Shown piece by piece: positions 26,163-35,392 of a stretch of 64,000 nt of DNA (positions are counted from its first letter, which is position 1; every line of letters starts with the position of its first letter). The notes under the pieces are model-generated. The model saw nothing but the letters and a program-made list of their open reading frames with translations, was not told where the DNA came from and did not search any database. This DNA comes from Streptomyces sp. A012304 (GTDB lineage: Bacteria > Actinomycetota > Actinomycetes > Streptomycetales > Streptomycetaceae). The stretch is taken from positions 56,250 through 120,249 of the forward strand of contig NZ_BQUN01000112.1 in NCBI RefSeq assembly GCF_026008495.1, written 5' to 3'. The position numbers and the translations under genes were made by a program.

Positions 26163-26365
26163 GCAGACGGTGGTGCACCCTCGACGCGGAGGTTTCTTCC
26201 TCTCGCTGCGCGGGGTCCTGGCAGCACCCCAGGGCTCGCGGGGAGCATGCGCGGAGGCGCTGGCACTCGGCCGCGGCCTGGTGGAAGAGGACGAGGAACC
26301 TCGCTCTGGTGAGGGCAGCCGCCGCGATGCCGGCGATCTCGGCATACGTTCGCCGCCGTACCCAG

Positions 26366-26560
26366 TCACCTTCGCTCACCACCATCCCGGCCGCCGGACC
26401 TGGCCAGTGTCTCGGACGGCGCGGCGCCGAAGCGTCGGCGGTAGGCGGCGGAGAAGCGGCTCAGATGGGTGAAGCCCCACCGCCCGGCCACTTCGGTGAC
26501 CCCCGTGGCGCCCGTGAGGAGTTCGGCGTGGACACGGCCCAGACGGACGTTGCGCAGGTA
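26366..26560 (-). pseudogene. C-terminal fragment of an AraC family regulator
   Basis: The minus strand reads YLRNVRLGRVHAELL then VAGRWGFTHLSRFSAAYRRR and FGAAPSETL, the second helix-turn-helix of AraC proteins. Upstream of about 26560 the reading frame changes abruptly to the antisense of a maleylacetate reductase fragment. The sensor domain and first helix-turn-helix are gone, so this is a truncated gene. Confidence 0.8.
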
Positions 26561-27269
26561 CGTCATCACCGTACCGACGACGTACGCCGGGTCCGAGATG
26601 ACACCGGTGTGGGGCCTGACGGAGAACGGCGTCCAACGCACCGGCCAGGCCCCCCGCGTCCTGCCGGTCTCGGTGCTGTACGACCCCGCGCTCACCGCGA
26701 CTCTGCCCGCGGCCGTCTCCGTGACCAGCGGCATCAACGCGATCCCGCACGCGGTCGAGGCCCTCTACGCGCCGGACGCCTCACCGATCATCGACCTGAT
26801 GGCCGAGGAGAGGGCGTGCGCGCGCTGGCCGCCGCACTCCCGGACGTCGTCGCCGACGGCACCGGCCTGGACGCCCGCGCCCGTGCCCAGTACGGCGCCT
26901 GGCTGTGCGGCGCCTGCCTCGGGGTCACCACCATGTCCCTGCACCACAAGCTGTGCCACGCCCTCGGCGGCACCCTCGACCGGCCGCACGCCCCCACCCA
27001 CACCGTGGTCCTCCCGCACGTCCTCGACTACCGGGCACCGTGGACAAACCAGGACGCGGCGCCCAAGGCGCCGGCAGCGCTGGGCCGCGCTCTCGGCACC
27101 CCCGCCGACCCGGCCACGTATCTGTGGGACCTCACCGGCCGGCTCGGCGCTCCGCGCGGAGGGCCTGGTGCCGAACGACATCATGACCGGCTCCGCGACG
27201 GCGATGCTCGACGAACTAGTCCGGGTGACCGACGCCTTGCGTCCACTGCGCGGGGCCGCGACGGAGTGA
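26560..27269 (+). pseudogene. Truncated, frameshifted maleylacetate reductase gene
   Basis: Matches iron-containing alcohol dehydrogenase-like maleylacetate reductases from VPTTYAGSEMTPVWGLTENG onward, through AVEALYAPDASPI. A two-base insertion near 26811 moves the frame to VRALAAALPDVVADGTGLD and TTMSLHHKLCHALGGTLD. The frame is lost again near 27165. The N-terminal NAD domain is missing and the junction with the AraC fragment at about 26560 is sharp. Maleylacetate reductase is the last step of chlorocatechol/hydroxyquinol pathways, so an aromatic pathway has been lost here. Confidence 0.8.
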
Positions 27270-27433
27270 TCCCCGAAGGCACACACCGTTGTCACGCCGC
27301 TGAGTGGCGGCCGTGGAAGCCGGGCGGACGCGGTCAGAGCTGGTACGGCCCGAAACGACGGGTTCCTGAGAACGGCGGATGACGCCTGACGCTCATCGTC
27401 GGCGCGGGGCAGGCGCCACCGGCCCTTCGTGCC

Positions 27434-28111
27434 TCACTCGGGTGGGCGCGGGCGGGCGAGCCCCAGGTCGTAGGCGAGGATGACGGCCTGGATGCGGTCG
27501 CGGGCTCCCAGCTTCGCCAGGACACGGCCGACATACGTCTTCACGGTGGACTCCGACAGCACCAGACGCTCGGCGATCTCACCGTTGGTCCAGCCCTGAC
27601 CGATGGCGACGAAGATCTCGCGCTCGCGTTCGGTCAGCGAGCGAACCCTGGGGTCGTCGTCGGGTGTGCGGCTGGGCGAGGTCTGGGGCAGGTGATGGGC
27701 GTAGGCGTCCAGCAGCCGGCGGGTGAGTGCGGGGGCGATGACGGCGTCGCCTCCGGCGACCGCGCGGATCCCGGCGAGGAGTTCATCGGGTCGGGCGTCC
27801 TTGAGGAGGAACCCGCTGGCTCCGGCACGCAGGGCGGAGTGGGCGTATTCGTCGAGGTCGAAGGTGGTCAGGACGAGGACGCGGGAGCGGCCGCCGGAGG
27901 CGATGATGCGGCGGGTGGCCTCGATGCCGTCCATGCCGGGCATCCGGACGTCCATGAGGATCACGTCGGGGCGGAGTTCGGCGGCCATGCGGACGGCCTC
28001 GCCGCCGTGTTCCGCTTCACCGACGACCTCGGTGCCGGGGGAGCTCTCCAGGAGCATGCGGAAACCGAAGCGTTGCAGCGGCTGGTCGTCCACGATGAGG
28101 ACGGTGGTCAC
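27434..28111 (-). CDS. NarL/LuxR family response regulator
   Basis: 225 residues from a GTG at 28111 that overlaps the kinase stop (GTGA). Receiver domain with acidic pair Asp8/Asp9, phosphoacceptor Asp54 in ILMDVRMPGMDG and Lys in GFLLKDA; LuxR helix-turn-helix LTEREREIFVAIGQGWTNGE at about 155-174. Partner of the kinase at 28108-29454. As the final gene of an ABC exporter operon it probably controls the exporter in response to an envelope signal. Confidence 0.93.
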   Translation of the reverse strand: MTTVLIVDDQPLQRFGFRMLLESSPGTEVVGEAEHGGEAVRMAAELRPDVILMDVRMPGMDGIEATRRIIASGGRSRVLVLTTFDLDEYAHSALRAGASGFLLKDARPDELLAGIRAVAGGDAVIAPALTRRLLDAYAHHLPQTSPSRTPDDDPRVRSLTEREREIFVAIGQGWTNGEIAERLVLSESTVKTYVGRVLAKLGARDRIQAVILAYDLGLARPRPPE

Positions 28112-29454
28112 TGCGTACCGCCCGCGTGGGCAGGACGGGGGAGACCGGTGATCGGGGTGAGGTCGAGGGCGACTCGCACCGCCCAGCCTCCGCCGGGAGC
28201 GGGTCCCGCGGTGACGGTCCCGTTGTACAGCGCGGCACGTTCTCTCATACCGGTCAGGCCTTGTCCTTGGTCGCGGGGGTGTTCCGGCCGGGTGGCTCCC
28301 GGACCCGGGCCGGTGTCCTGGACGTCGATGCGCAGTTCCATCTCCCGGGCGGTCACCGTCAGGTCGATCCGTGTGTCGCGACCCGCGTGTTTGAGGGCGT
28401 TGGTGAGTGCTTCCTGGACGATACGGTAGACGGTCAGCTGGACACCGCGGTCGAGGCTGTCCAGCTCGCCGCTGGTGCGGTAGACGACCTGCGGGCCGGC
28501 GGCGCGGATACGGGCGCACAGGGCGTCGATGTCCGCGAGGCGGGGCTGCGGGCTGAGCTGGGCGGTGTCGGAGGCGGCGTGGTGGTCGCGCAGGAGGCCG
28601 AGGGTGCGGCGCAGTTCACCCATTGCCTGGCGTCCGGTGTCACCGATCATGAGCAGGGCCTGCTTGCCGCGTTCGGGGGTGATGTCGGCCGCCCGTGCGC
28701 CGCCGTCGGCGAGGGTGATGATGACGGAGAGGTTGTGGCCGACGATGTCGTGCATCTCGCGGGCGACTCGGGTGCGTTCGGCGGCGGCGGCCAGTTGGCT
28801 GCGCTGGTCGCGTTCGATCTCCAGGCGGGCCGCGCGGTCGTGCAACGCCGCCAACTGGGCCCGGCGGACGCGTACGGCGAGACCCAGCGCGACCGCGGCG
28901 ACGACGGTGGTGCCCAGGAAGAACAGCCCGTCCACGATCGACAGCTCGCCTCGCAGCCGCAGGGCGACCAGTCCCAGGGCGAGCCCCAACATGGCGCAGG
29001 CCACGGGCAGATGGCGCAGCCGCCCGTGCAGCGCGAGGTGGTAGAGAGCGATCAGCGCGGCCATGCCGGCGCGGAGCCAGACCCCCAGAGCGCACTCGAC
29101 GAGGAACACCGTGACGATCACCGCGAACGTGGGGGCGGGCTTTCTGCGCCGCCACAGCAGGGGCAGCACCAGTCCCGCCTGCAGCGCGATCGTCCCCTGC
29201 CAGGGCAGGCGGGTGAAGTCGACGTCGAATTCCTCCGGGCGGTTGTGGGACAGCAGGTCGGGCACGCACAACAGAGGGATCAGGGCGACGACCACACCGG
29301 CGTCCAGCAGCCACGGACGATTCCGGTCGATCTGCCGCAGGCGCTGCCCGATACAGGACACCTGCCTGACCAGCGGGTGGTCCCAGATGGCCTCGATCCC
29401 TGCCGGTGACGGGTGGAAGGCTGTCCCCGGCGGGGTGATGTCGTCGGTGCTCAT
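28108..29454 (-). CDS. Two-component sensor histidine kinase (HisKA_3 type)
   Basis: 448 residues. About six hydrophobic segments between residues 48 and 195 form the membrane sensor. The phosphoacceptor is His235 in REMHDIVGHNLSV, followed by the N box VQEALTNALKHAG and a GQGLTGMRER G box. AAGGGGG lies before the ATG. Gene order ATPase-permease-kinase-regulator on one strand indicates a single operon in which the kinase senses a compound handled by the transporter or its envelope effect. Confidence 0.92.
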   Translation of the reverse strand: MSTDDITPPGTAFHPSPAGIEAIWDHPLVRQVSCIGQRLRQIDRNRPWLLDAGVVVALIPLLCVPDLLSHNRPEEFDVDFTRLPWQGTIALQAGLVLPLLWRRRKPAPTFAVIVTVFLVECALGVWLRAGMAALIALYHLALHGRLRHLPVACAMLGLALGLVALRLRGELSIVDGLFFLGTTVVAAVALGLAVRVRRAQLAALHDRAARLEIERDQRSQLAAAAERTRVAREMHDIVGHNLSVIITLADGGARAADITPERGKQALLMIGDTGRQAMGELRRTLGLLRDHHAASDTAQLSPQPRLADIDALCARIRAAGPQVVYRTSGELDSLDRGVQLTVYRIVQEALTNALKHAGRDTRIDLTVTAREMELRIDVQDTGPGPGATRPEHPRDQGQGLTGMRERAALYNGTVTAGPAPGGGWAVRVALDLTPITGLPRPAHAGGTQ

Positions 29455-29547
29455 GGGTGCCCCCTTGTCGGTGGTGGCTCACAGCTGCCGGGCGGCACGG
29501 TGACCGGCCAGGCACCGGTACCGCACCGCCCGAAAGGGAGGGCCGCG

Positions 29548-30408
29548 TCACGCATCGGTGCGTACCAGACGGTACGCGGCGCCTGCCAGTGCCAGCGCGG
29601 TCCAGCCCACAAGGACCAGGAGAGCGGCGGTCGGCGAAAGGCTCGCCGCGTCGTGGGTCAGCGAGTACAGCGACTCGCCCGCGTTGCTGGGCAGGAGCTT
29701 GCTGACGTTGTCCTCCCACGAGTTGGGCAGCAGCGAGATCAGACCGGGCACCAGCATCAGTACGCCGACCAGGACGGCGATGCCGCCCGCCACGGAGCGG
29801 AACAGCGCGCCCAGCGCGGCACCGATCACACCGATCAGGCCCAGGTACAGGCCGGCGCCCAGCAGGCTGCGGACGACGCCGGAGTCGGACAGCGAGAGTT
29901 CCGCCGCGGTGCCGGACACCAGTTCGTTCCCGATCAGGAAGGCGACGACGGCGCCGATGGTGCCCAGGGCGAAGGTGGAAAGGCCGAACACCGCCGACTT
30001 CGACCACAGCACCGGCAGCCGGCGCGGGACGGCGGCGAGCGTGGAGCGGATCATGCCGGTGGAGTACTCGCCGGCGGTGACCATCACGCCCAGAATGCCG
30101 AACGCCATCTGCGCGACGGAGATACCGAACAGGGACAGGCCCAGCGCGTCGGCGTTGCTCAGGTCCCCGCCCGGGCCGCCGTCGTCGAGGCCGCTGCCGG
30201 ACCCGTACTGCGCGGCGGCGATGACACCGAACGAGATCAGGAGCACCAGGCCCACGGCCAGGGTGATCCAGGTGGATCGAAGGGTCCACAGTTTGGCCCA
30301 CTCCGAGCGCAGTACCCGAAGGCCGGTGACCTGGTACCGCGGGCGTGCCTGTTGTGGGGCCTCGGGCGAGGACGGGGTCGCGCTGCGGGTCTCGGTCATC
30401 GTGGTCAT
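29548..30408 (-). CDS. ABC-2 type transporter permease
   Basis: 286 residues with six predicted membrane segments, among them ITLAVGLVLLISFGVIAA near the N-terminus, FGLSTFALGTIGAVVAFLI, GAGLYLGLIGVIGAALGALF, and a C-terminal AALLVLVGWTALALAGAAY. Fits the permease half of a drug/peptide exporter pair. The ATG at 30408 overlaps the ATPase stop (ATGA). Forms an exporter with the ATPase at 30405-31340. Confidence 0.9.
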   Translation of the reverse strand: MTTMTETRSATPSSPEAPQQARPRYQVTGLRVLRSEWAKLWTLRSTWITLAVGLVLLISFGVIAAAQYGSGSGLDDGGPGGDLSNADALGLSLFGISVAQMAFGILGVMVTAGEYSTGMIRSTLAAVPRRLPVLWSKSAVFGLSTFALGTIGAVVAFLIGNELVSGTAAELSLSDSGVVRSLLGAGLYLGLIGVIGAALGALFRSVAGGIAVLVGVLMLVPGLISLLPNSWEDNVSKLLPSNAGESLYSLTHDAASLSPTAALLVLVGWTALALAGAAYRLVRTDA

Positions 30409-31340
30409 GCCGCCCTCCCAGGGGTGTCGATGGTGGAGGCGCCGTGGTACTCGACGGCGTCGTGGGTCAGTTCCATGAACGCCTGCTCCAGGGAGACGGT
30501 CCTGGAGCTGAGCTCGAACAGGGGGATGCCGTGCTCGGCGGCCTTGAGGCCGATGTCACGCGCGGACAGGCCGGTGACGTGCAGCTGCTCGGAGCCCACC
30601 TCGCCGGTGATCTCGACACCGGGGCCGGAGAGGACCTCCCGCAGACGGGCGGGCTGGTCGCAGGCCACGGTCACGGCGTCCCCGCCGTACTGGCGCACCA
30701 GCTCCCGCACGGTGGTGTCGGCCAGCAGACGTCCGCGTCCGACGATGATCAGGTGATCGGCGACCAGCGCCATCTCGCTCATGAGGTGGGAGGAGACGAA
30801 GACGGTACGGCCCTCCTCGGCAAGTCCGGTCAGGAGATTGCGGATCCACAGCACGCCGTCGGGGTCCAGCCCGTTGACCGGTTCGTCGAGCATGACGGTG
30901 GCAGGATCGCCCAGCAGCGCCGCGGCGATGCCCAGCCGCTGGCCCATGCCGAGGGAGAAGGCCCCGGCGCGCTTCCTGGCGACGGCCTGCAGCCCGGTCA
31001 TCTCGATGACCTCCTCGACCCGGCGGCGCGGAATACCGTGGGTGTGGGCCTGCACCATCAGGTGGTCGAACGCGGACCGGCCCGGGTGGATCGACCTGGC
31101 CTCCAGAAGCGCGCCGATCTCCTGCAACGGCGCCGAATGCCGGGCATAGAGCTTGCCGTTGACCGTCACACTGCCGCTGGACGGCGCGTCCAGTCCGACG
31201 ATCATGCGCATGGTGGTGGACTTGCCGGCCCCGTTCGGGCCGAGGAATCCGGTGACGGTGCCGGGCCTGACGACGAAGTCCAAGTGGTCGACCGCCGTCT
31301 TCTCGCCGTACCGCTTCGTCAGTTGCTGTGCCTCGATCAT
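30405..31340 (-). CDS. ABC transporter ATP-binding protein
   Basis: 311 residues. Walker A GPNGAGKST near residue 38, signature LGMGQRLGIAAAL, Walker B VMLDEPVNGLDP, and a C-terminal extension like DrrA/NodI-type exporter ATPases. The ATG at 31340 has GAGG 8 bases upstream; a GTG two codons earlier is too near. First gene of the four-gene exporter and two-component operon, preceded by the palindrome at 31451-31470. Confidence 0.93.
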   Translation of the reverse strand: MIEAQQLTKRYGEKTAVDHLDFVVRPGTVTGFLGPNGAGKSTTMRMIVGLDAPSSGSVTVNGKLYARHSAPLQEIGALLEARSIHPGRSAFDHLMVQAHTHGIPRRRVEEVIEMTGLQAVARKRAGAFSLGMGQRLGIAAALLGDPATVMLDEPVNGLDPDGVLWIRNLLTGLAEEGRTVFVSSHLMSEMALVADHLIIVGRGRLLADTTVRELVRQYGGDAVTVACDQPARLREVLSGPGVEITGEVGSEQLHVTGLSARDIGLKAAEHGIPLFELSSRTVSLEQAFMELTHDAVEYHGASTIDTPGRAA

Positions 31341-31450
31341 GGTCACTACCTCGCATCTGGCTACCGGCCCCTACCGGGCTTCGTCACCAGAAACGCTAGG
31401 AGTCCGGGAACCGCGAATCCTGGTACCCAGGAGAGCAATGGCACGGACGC

Positions 31451-31470
31451 GGTGGTACCGCGGTACCACC
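31451..31470. promoter_or_regulatory. Perfect 20-bp palindrome upstream of the ABC/two-component operon
   Basis: GGTGGTACCGCGGTACCACC, 111 bp upstream of the ATPase start, with a smaller CCTGG-TAC-CCAGG repeat at 31418-31430. A candidate binding site for the response regulator encoded in the same operon. Confidence 0.5.
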
Positions 31471-31636
31471 TGGCCTGGCACGTGCGTACCGCCCGGCCGC
31501 AGCCCGCCGCGGTCGGGACGGCCGTGTCCTGCGGGGCATGTCTGACGGTGTCGCACCGCTCCTGGTCGACACCGGCCTCCGCGTACCAGGTGGCCGGGCG
31601 GCATGACCTGCGGGCCGGACGGATGGCTCCGGCGTC

Positions 31637-31960
31637 ATGAGGGATGCCACCGGCCCCGTGATCCGGGTCCTCCTCGCCGACGACCATCCCGTGGTCCGTG
31701 ACGGGCTTGCCGCGATGCTCTCCACCCAGCCCGACCTCACGGTCGTCGGCGAAGCCGCCACCGGTGCCGAGGCACTGCACCAGACCGCATCACTCGCACC
31801 CGACGTCGTGCTGATGGACCTGCAGATGGCGTGGACGGCGCGACCGCGACCGCCGCCATCCGTGCCGCCCACCCCGAGGTGCGGGTAGTCGTCCTGACCA
31901 CCTACGACACGGACGCCGACATCACCTCCGCCATCGACGCCGGCGCGGTCGTGGGCCCTG
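31637..31960 (+). pseudogene. Truncated, frameshifted LuxR-family response regulator
   Basis: The first frame gives a good receiver start (VIRVLLADDHPVVRDGLAAM, then VVLMDLQM). At about 31828 the PG of the usual MPGMDG is lost and the frame shifts; the other frame continues DGATATAAIRAAHPEVRVVV and TTYDTDADITSAIDAGA. The match ends there: the second half of the receiver and the whole LuxR DNA-binding domain are absent. Not functional. Confidence 0.85.
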
Positions 31961-32100
31961 CCGGGACGTCGGGAAACGGCATGGAGAGTGGCGGGCGGCC
32001 AGGACCGCCGCATCGCGGTGCTGGGCACTGTCGGCGCACCGATGCCACTCCCATGCCTGCATCCACAGCAGGCTGCGAGACAAAATGACTCGAAAATTTC

Positions 32101-32148
32101 TGAGACGCCTTGCCTCATAACTGTTCTTCGATACATACTGTCTCACAG
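32101..32148 (+). promoter_or_regulatory. TetR-type promoter/operator, copy 1
   Basis: TGAGAC at 32101 and GTCTCACAG ending at 32148 are inverted and flank a promoter TTGCCT-N18-CATACT. The block TTCGATACATACTGTCTCAC is also present at 43659-43678 and, with one change, at 44917-44936. It drives the DUF1269-like gene. Confidence 0.7.
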
Positions 32149-32179
32149 ATGCAGCGCGAGAATCCCAAGGAGGAACCAC

Positions 32180-32782
32180 ATGTCCATGAACGAGAACGCC
32201 GTCGCCCTCCGCTTCGCCGACCGCGCCACCGCCTACCAGGCCCTCAGCGACCTCAAGCACCTCAGCTCCGCCACCGTCGAGGTCCGCGGCGCCGTGCTGA
32301 TCGAGCGCCTGGAGGACGGCACGGTCCGCGTCCCCGAGGGTCTGGAGACCGAGGCCGGACGCAACACCGCCGTCGGCGGGCTCGTCGGATCGCTGGTCGG
32401 CATCCTCGGCGGCCCCCTCGGCGTCCTGACGGGCTGGGGCATCGGAGCGGCGATCGGCAGCGGCTACGACTACAAGCGCGCCGAGGAGGCCACGGGCACC
32501 GTCACCCTCTTCACCCAGCACATGCCGCCCGGCGGCACCCTGATCCTCGCCGAGGTCCGCGAGTCCGACCCCCAGGCCCTGGATCTGCTGGCCATGCGCT
32601 ACGACGCCGTCCTGGAACGCCGCCCGTCCGACTCGGTACGCACCGAGCTCAAGGCCATGGAGGAGGCCGCCGACCACATCCGCAAGGAGGAGGCGAAGGC
32701 GAGGCGCGACCGCAAGCGCACCGAGACCGAGCAGAAGATCAAGGATGGCGTCGCACAGCTGAAGCAGAAGATCGCCGGCTAG
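32180..32782 (+). CDS. DUF1269-like glycine-zipper protein
   Basis: 200 residues; AAGGAGG lies 6 bases before the ATG. The N-terminal half is a ferredoxin-like fold seen in DUF1269 proteins (FADRATAYQALSDL, VRGAVLIERLEDG). The middle is glycine-rich and hydrophobic (GGLVGSLVGILGGPLGVLTG to IGSGYDY, about 57-90), probably a membrane hairpin. The C-terminus is a charged helix (EEAADHIRKEEAKARRDRK). Function unknown; relatives are often called stress proteins. Its promoter is shared with the two TetR paralogues at 43-45 kb, and a shortened paralogue is at 43764. Confidence 0.8.
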   Translation: MSMNENAVALRFADRATAYQALSDLKHLSSATVEVRGAVLIERLEDGTVRVPEGLETEAGRNTAVGGLVGSLVGILGGPLGVLTGWGIGAAIGSGYDYKRAEEATGTVTLFTQHMPPGGTLILAEVRESDPQALDLLAMRYDAVLERRPSDSVRTELKAMEEAADHIRKEEAKARRDRKRTETEQKIKDGVAQLKQKIAG

Positions 32783-32811
32783 CCGGCCCCTCGAGCGCGG
32801 GGTGACCCCCC

Positions 32812-32835
32812 CCCGCCCCGCATGGCGGGGGCGGG
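32812..32835 (+). terminator. GC-rich hairpin after the DUF1269-like gene
   Basis: CCCGCCCCGC pairs with GCGGGGGCGGG across an ATG loop, with one bulged G, 30 bp after the stop codon. A second palindrome, GCCGGCTAGCCGGC, spans the stop codon itself (32774-32787). Confidence 0.6.
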
Positions 32836-33072
32836 CCAAGCCGGGCCCGCCCTCGCCGCCGTCACTGTCCGGTCAGCACAGTCGCCTCGATCCCGGGGCC
32901 GGTGAATGCCGTGCCGAGTCGTCCGGCCTGGCCGGGCGGCGCACACTCAAGTCGATCCGGACCGGCCGACCACCACCACGTCCGCCGACTGTGGCAAGGC
33001 CTCGGAGAGTTCAACAGGCCACAATCAGAGCTTGCCCGCTACACGGACCGGCCGACCACCGCACCAAGATGA

Positions 33073-33741
33073 CTACTTCATGGTTTGGTCGAATTCTTCC
33101 TGGTCAAGAGCGCGGTGGGGCAGAGGGGTGGGGTGATCCCGTTCGCGGCGCAGGCCGTCCAGGATGAGTGTGAGGTAGCGCTTCCACAGCTCGGGTGTGA
33201 CGTTCCGGCTGTGCTGCGTGACGGCCCCGAGCATGAGCTGGATGAGAGGGAAGTCGGACGGTTCGATGTCATCGCGCAGTTGGCCGGCTTGCTGGGCGCG
33301 CGTGATGACAGCGCTGACTGCGGGGGTGAGGCGTTCCCGGGCAGCGGCTGCCCGGACTTTGGCATGTGTGCCTTCCAGTAGGACCTCTCGCAGCCCGCGG
33401 TCATCCGCGAAGTCCTGACCGGTGGCAAGGAAGAGCTGCACGAGGCCTTCCCACGGGTCTTCGTGGGCGAGGGCCTGTTCCGCCAGCGCGATCAAGCGCT
33501 GCAAGGTGTCTTCGAAGACCGCGTCGATCAGTTCCTCGCGGTTGGCGAAGCGGCGGTAGGCCGTGCCGACGCCGACGCCCGCATGGCGGGCGACGTCGTC
33601 GAGGGTGACATCCAGTCCCTGGCGGGCGAAAAGCTCACGGGCGGCCGCGATGATGCGCCGCCGGTTGCGTTCCGCGTCCGCCCGCAAGGGGCGTGCCGGG
33701 GGGCTCTCGGGGTGTGCGGTGGAGGCGGTTCGGCGGCTCAT
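33073..33741 (-). CDS. TetR family regulator
   Basis: 222 residues from the ATG at 33741 (GGTAGGAG upstream). N-terminal helix-turn-helix: RIIAAARELFARQG and VARHAGVGVGTAYRRFANRE (about 26-70); variable ligand domain to the end. Divergent from the MFS exporter and separated from it by two matching 23-bp palindromes, the usual arrangement for a TetR repressor that controls itself and an efflux operon. Confidence 0.93.
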   Translation of the reverse strand: MSRRTASTAHPESPPARPLRADAERNRRRIIAAARELFARQGLDVTLDDVARHAGVGVGTAYRRFANREELIDAVFEDTLQRLIALAEQALAHEDPWEGLVQLFLATGQDFADDRGLREVLLEGTHAKVRAAAARERLTPAVSAVITRAQQAGQLRDDIEPSDFPLIQLMLGAVTQHSRNVTPELWKRYLTLILDGLRRERDHPTPLPHRALDQEEFDQTMK

Positions 33742-33760
33742 GACTCCTACCTTACCCGGT

Positions 33761-33783
33761 AACTGGAGATGACATCTCCAGTT
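33761..33783. promoter_or_regulatory. TetR operator 1
   Basis: A perfect 23-bp palindrome (half AACTGGAGATG, centre A, half CATCTCCAGTT), 19 bp upstream of the TetR start. Confidence 0.8.
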
Positions 33784-33804
33784 TGATGCTACGGTGGACC
33801 CAGT

Positions 33805-33827
33805 AAGCGGAGATGTCTTCTCCACTT
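33805..33827. promoter_or_regulatory. TetR operator 2
   Basis: An imperfect copy of operator 1 (AAGCGGAGATG-T-CTTCTCCACTT), 22 bp before the MFS start. Centres of the two sites are 44 bp apart, four helical turns, which would suit cooperative binding. Confidence 0.75.
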
Positions 33828-33849
33828 GACGCCTCGTATTCGGAGAGCC

Positions 33850-35343
33850 ATGAGCACCCTCACCAGTGAAGAGAGCCCGCCGCAGGCAGAGCGGAGCGCG
33901 AGCCGGCATCACCACCGCTGGTTGATCCTGGCCGTCATCGCGACAGCCCAGCTGATGGTGGTCCTGGACGCCACCATCGTGAACATCGCCCTGCCCTCGA
34001 CTCAGGCGGAGCTGGGCTTCTCCGACGACAGCCGCCAGTGGCTCGTCACCGCCTACTCACTGGCCTTCGGCAGCCTGCTGCTGATCGGTGGGCGTATCGC
34101 GGACCTCATCGGCCGCAAGGCCGCCCTGGTGGTCGGTCTCGTCGGCTTCGCGGGCGCGTCCGCACTGGCCGGTGCCGCGGCGAACTTCGAGGTCCTGGTG
34201 GCCGGGCGGGCGCTGCAGGGGGTCTTCGGTGCGCTGCTGGCCCCCACCGCACTGGCGCTGCTGACCACGACGTTCACCGACGCCAAGGAGCGCGCGAAGG
34301 CGTTCGGTATCTACGGTGCGGTTGCCGGCGCGGGCGGAGGGGTGGGGCTGTTGTTGGGCGGCGTCCTCACCGAGTATCTGAACTGGCGCTGGTGCCTGTA
34401 CGTCAACCTGATCTTCGCTGCCGTCGCGCTGGTCGGCGCCATGGTGCTGCTGCCGCGACACCGCCGCGACACGGGCGTGAAGATCGATATACCCGGCACG
34501 GTCACCGTCACGGCAGGACTGTTCGCCCTGGTCTACGGATTCGCCCATGCCGAGACCGACGGCTGGAGCTCGACGGGCACCTGGGGCTTCCTCGTCGCCG
34601 GCGCGGCGCTGATCGCGGTGTTCGCATGGCTGCAGACCCGCGTCGCACATCCGCTGCTCCCGCTGCGGATCCTTCGGGACCGCGACCGCGGTGCCGCCTC
34701 CCTCGCCATGTTCATCTCGGCCGCCGGCATGTTCGGCTTCAACCTGTTCCTGACCTACTACCTTCAGCAGACCCTCCACTATTCGCCGGTCGAGACCGGC
34801 CTGGCATTCCTGCCCACGGTCGCCGCCGTCATGATCTCCTCGACGCTGGCCACCAGCGTTCTGACACCGCGCTTCGGCCCGAAGCCGATCGTCCCGTTCG
34901 GCATGGTCCTGGCCGCCGCGGGCCTGGTCTGGCTGACCGCGCTGGAGACCGACTCCACCTACGCTGCCCACGTCCTGCCGCCGTTGCTCGTCTTCGGCCT
35001 GGGGCTGGGCCTGGTCATGGCACCCTCGATGAGCGCCGCCACCTTTGGCATCGACCCGGCCGACGCCGGCGTCGGCTCCGCAAGCGTCAACACCATGCAG
35101 CAGGTCGGCGGCTCGATAGGCACCGCGCTGCTCAGCACCCTGGCCGCCGGCGCCGCCACCGACTACCTGGCAGGCAAGGCTCCCACCCCGGATGCGCTCG
35201 CCCAGTCCGCGCTGGAGAGCTACTCCACCGCCTACTGGTGGTCCGCCGCCTTCTTCGCGGCCGGCGCGATCCTCTGCGGCCTGCTCTTCCGCCGAGGCGT
35301 GCCCGAACACGATCCCGACGCCGCACCCACCGTCCACATGTGA
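33850..35343 (+). CDS. MFS drug exporter, DHA2 (EmrB/QacA) family, 14 TM
   Basis: 497 residues with about 14 hydrophobic segments. Motif A GGRIADLIGRKAAL near residue 83 and motif D1 LDATIVNIALPS near 38 are typical of DHA2 proton-driven exporters. The ATG at 33850 follows GGAGAG; an upstream in-frame TTG lies inside operator 2. Followed by a FAD monooxygenase and an AttH/CrtC-like protein in the same direction, suggesting combined export and modification of a toxic compound under TetR control. Confidence 0.93.
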   Translation: MSTLTSEESPPQAERSASRHHHRWLILAVIATAQLMVVLDATIVNIALPSTQAELGFSDDSRQWLVTAYSLAFGSLLLIGGRIADLIGRKAALVVGLVGFAGASALAGAAANFEVLVAGRALQGVFGALLAPTALALLTTTFTDAKERAKAFGIYGAVAGAGGGVGLLLGGVLTEYLNWRWCLYVNLIFAAVALVGAMVLLPRHRRDTGVKIDIPGTVTVTAGLFALVYGFAHAETDGWSSTGTWGFLVAGAALIAVFAWLQTRVAHPLLPLRILRDRDRGAASLAMFISAAGMFGFNLFLTYYLQQTLHYSPVETGLAFLPTVAAVMISSTLATSVLTPRFGPKPIVPFGMVLAAAGLVWLTALETDSTYAAHVLPPLLVFGLGLGLVMAPSMSAATFGIDPADAGVGSASVNTMQQVGGSIGTALLSTLAAGAATDYLAGKAPTPDALAQSALESYSTAYWWSAAFFAAGAILCGLLFRRGVPEHDPDAAPTVHM

Positions 35344-35392
35344 CCCCGCCCCCCCCCAGGACTCCACCCGAGAGGAAAGAGAGAAGTTCGTC

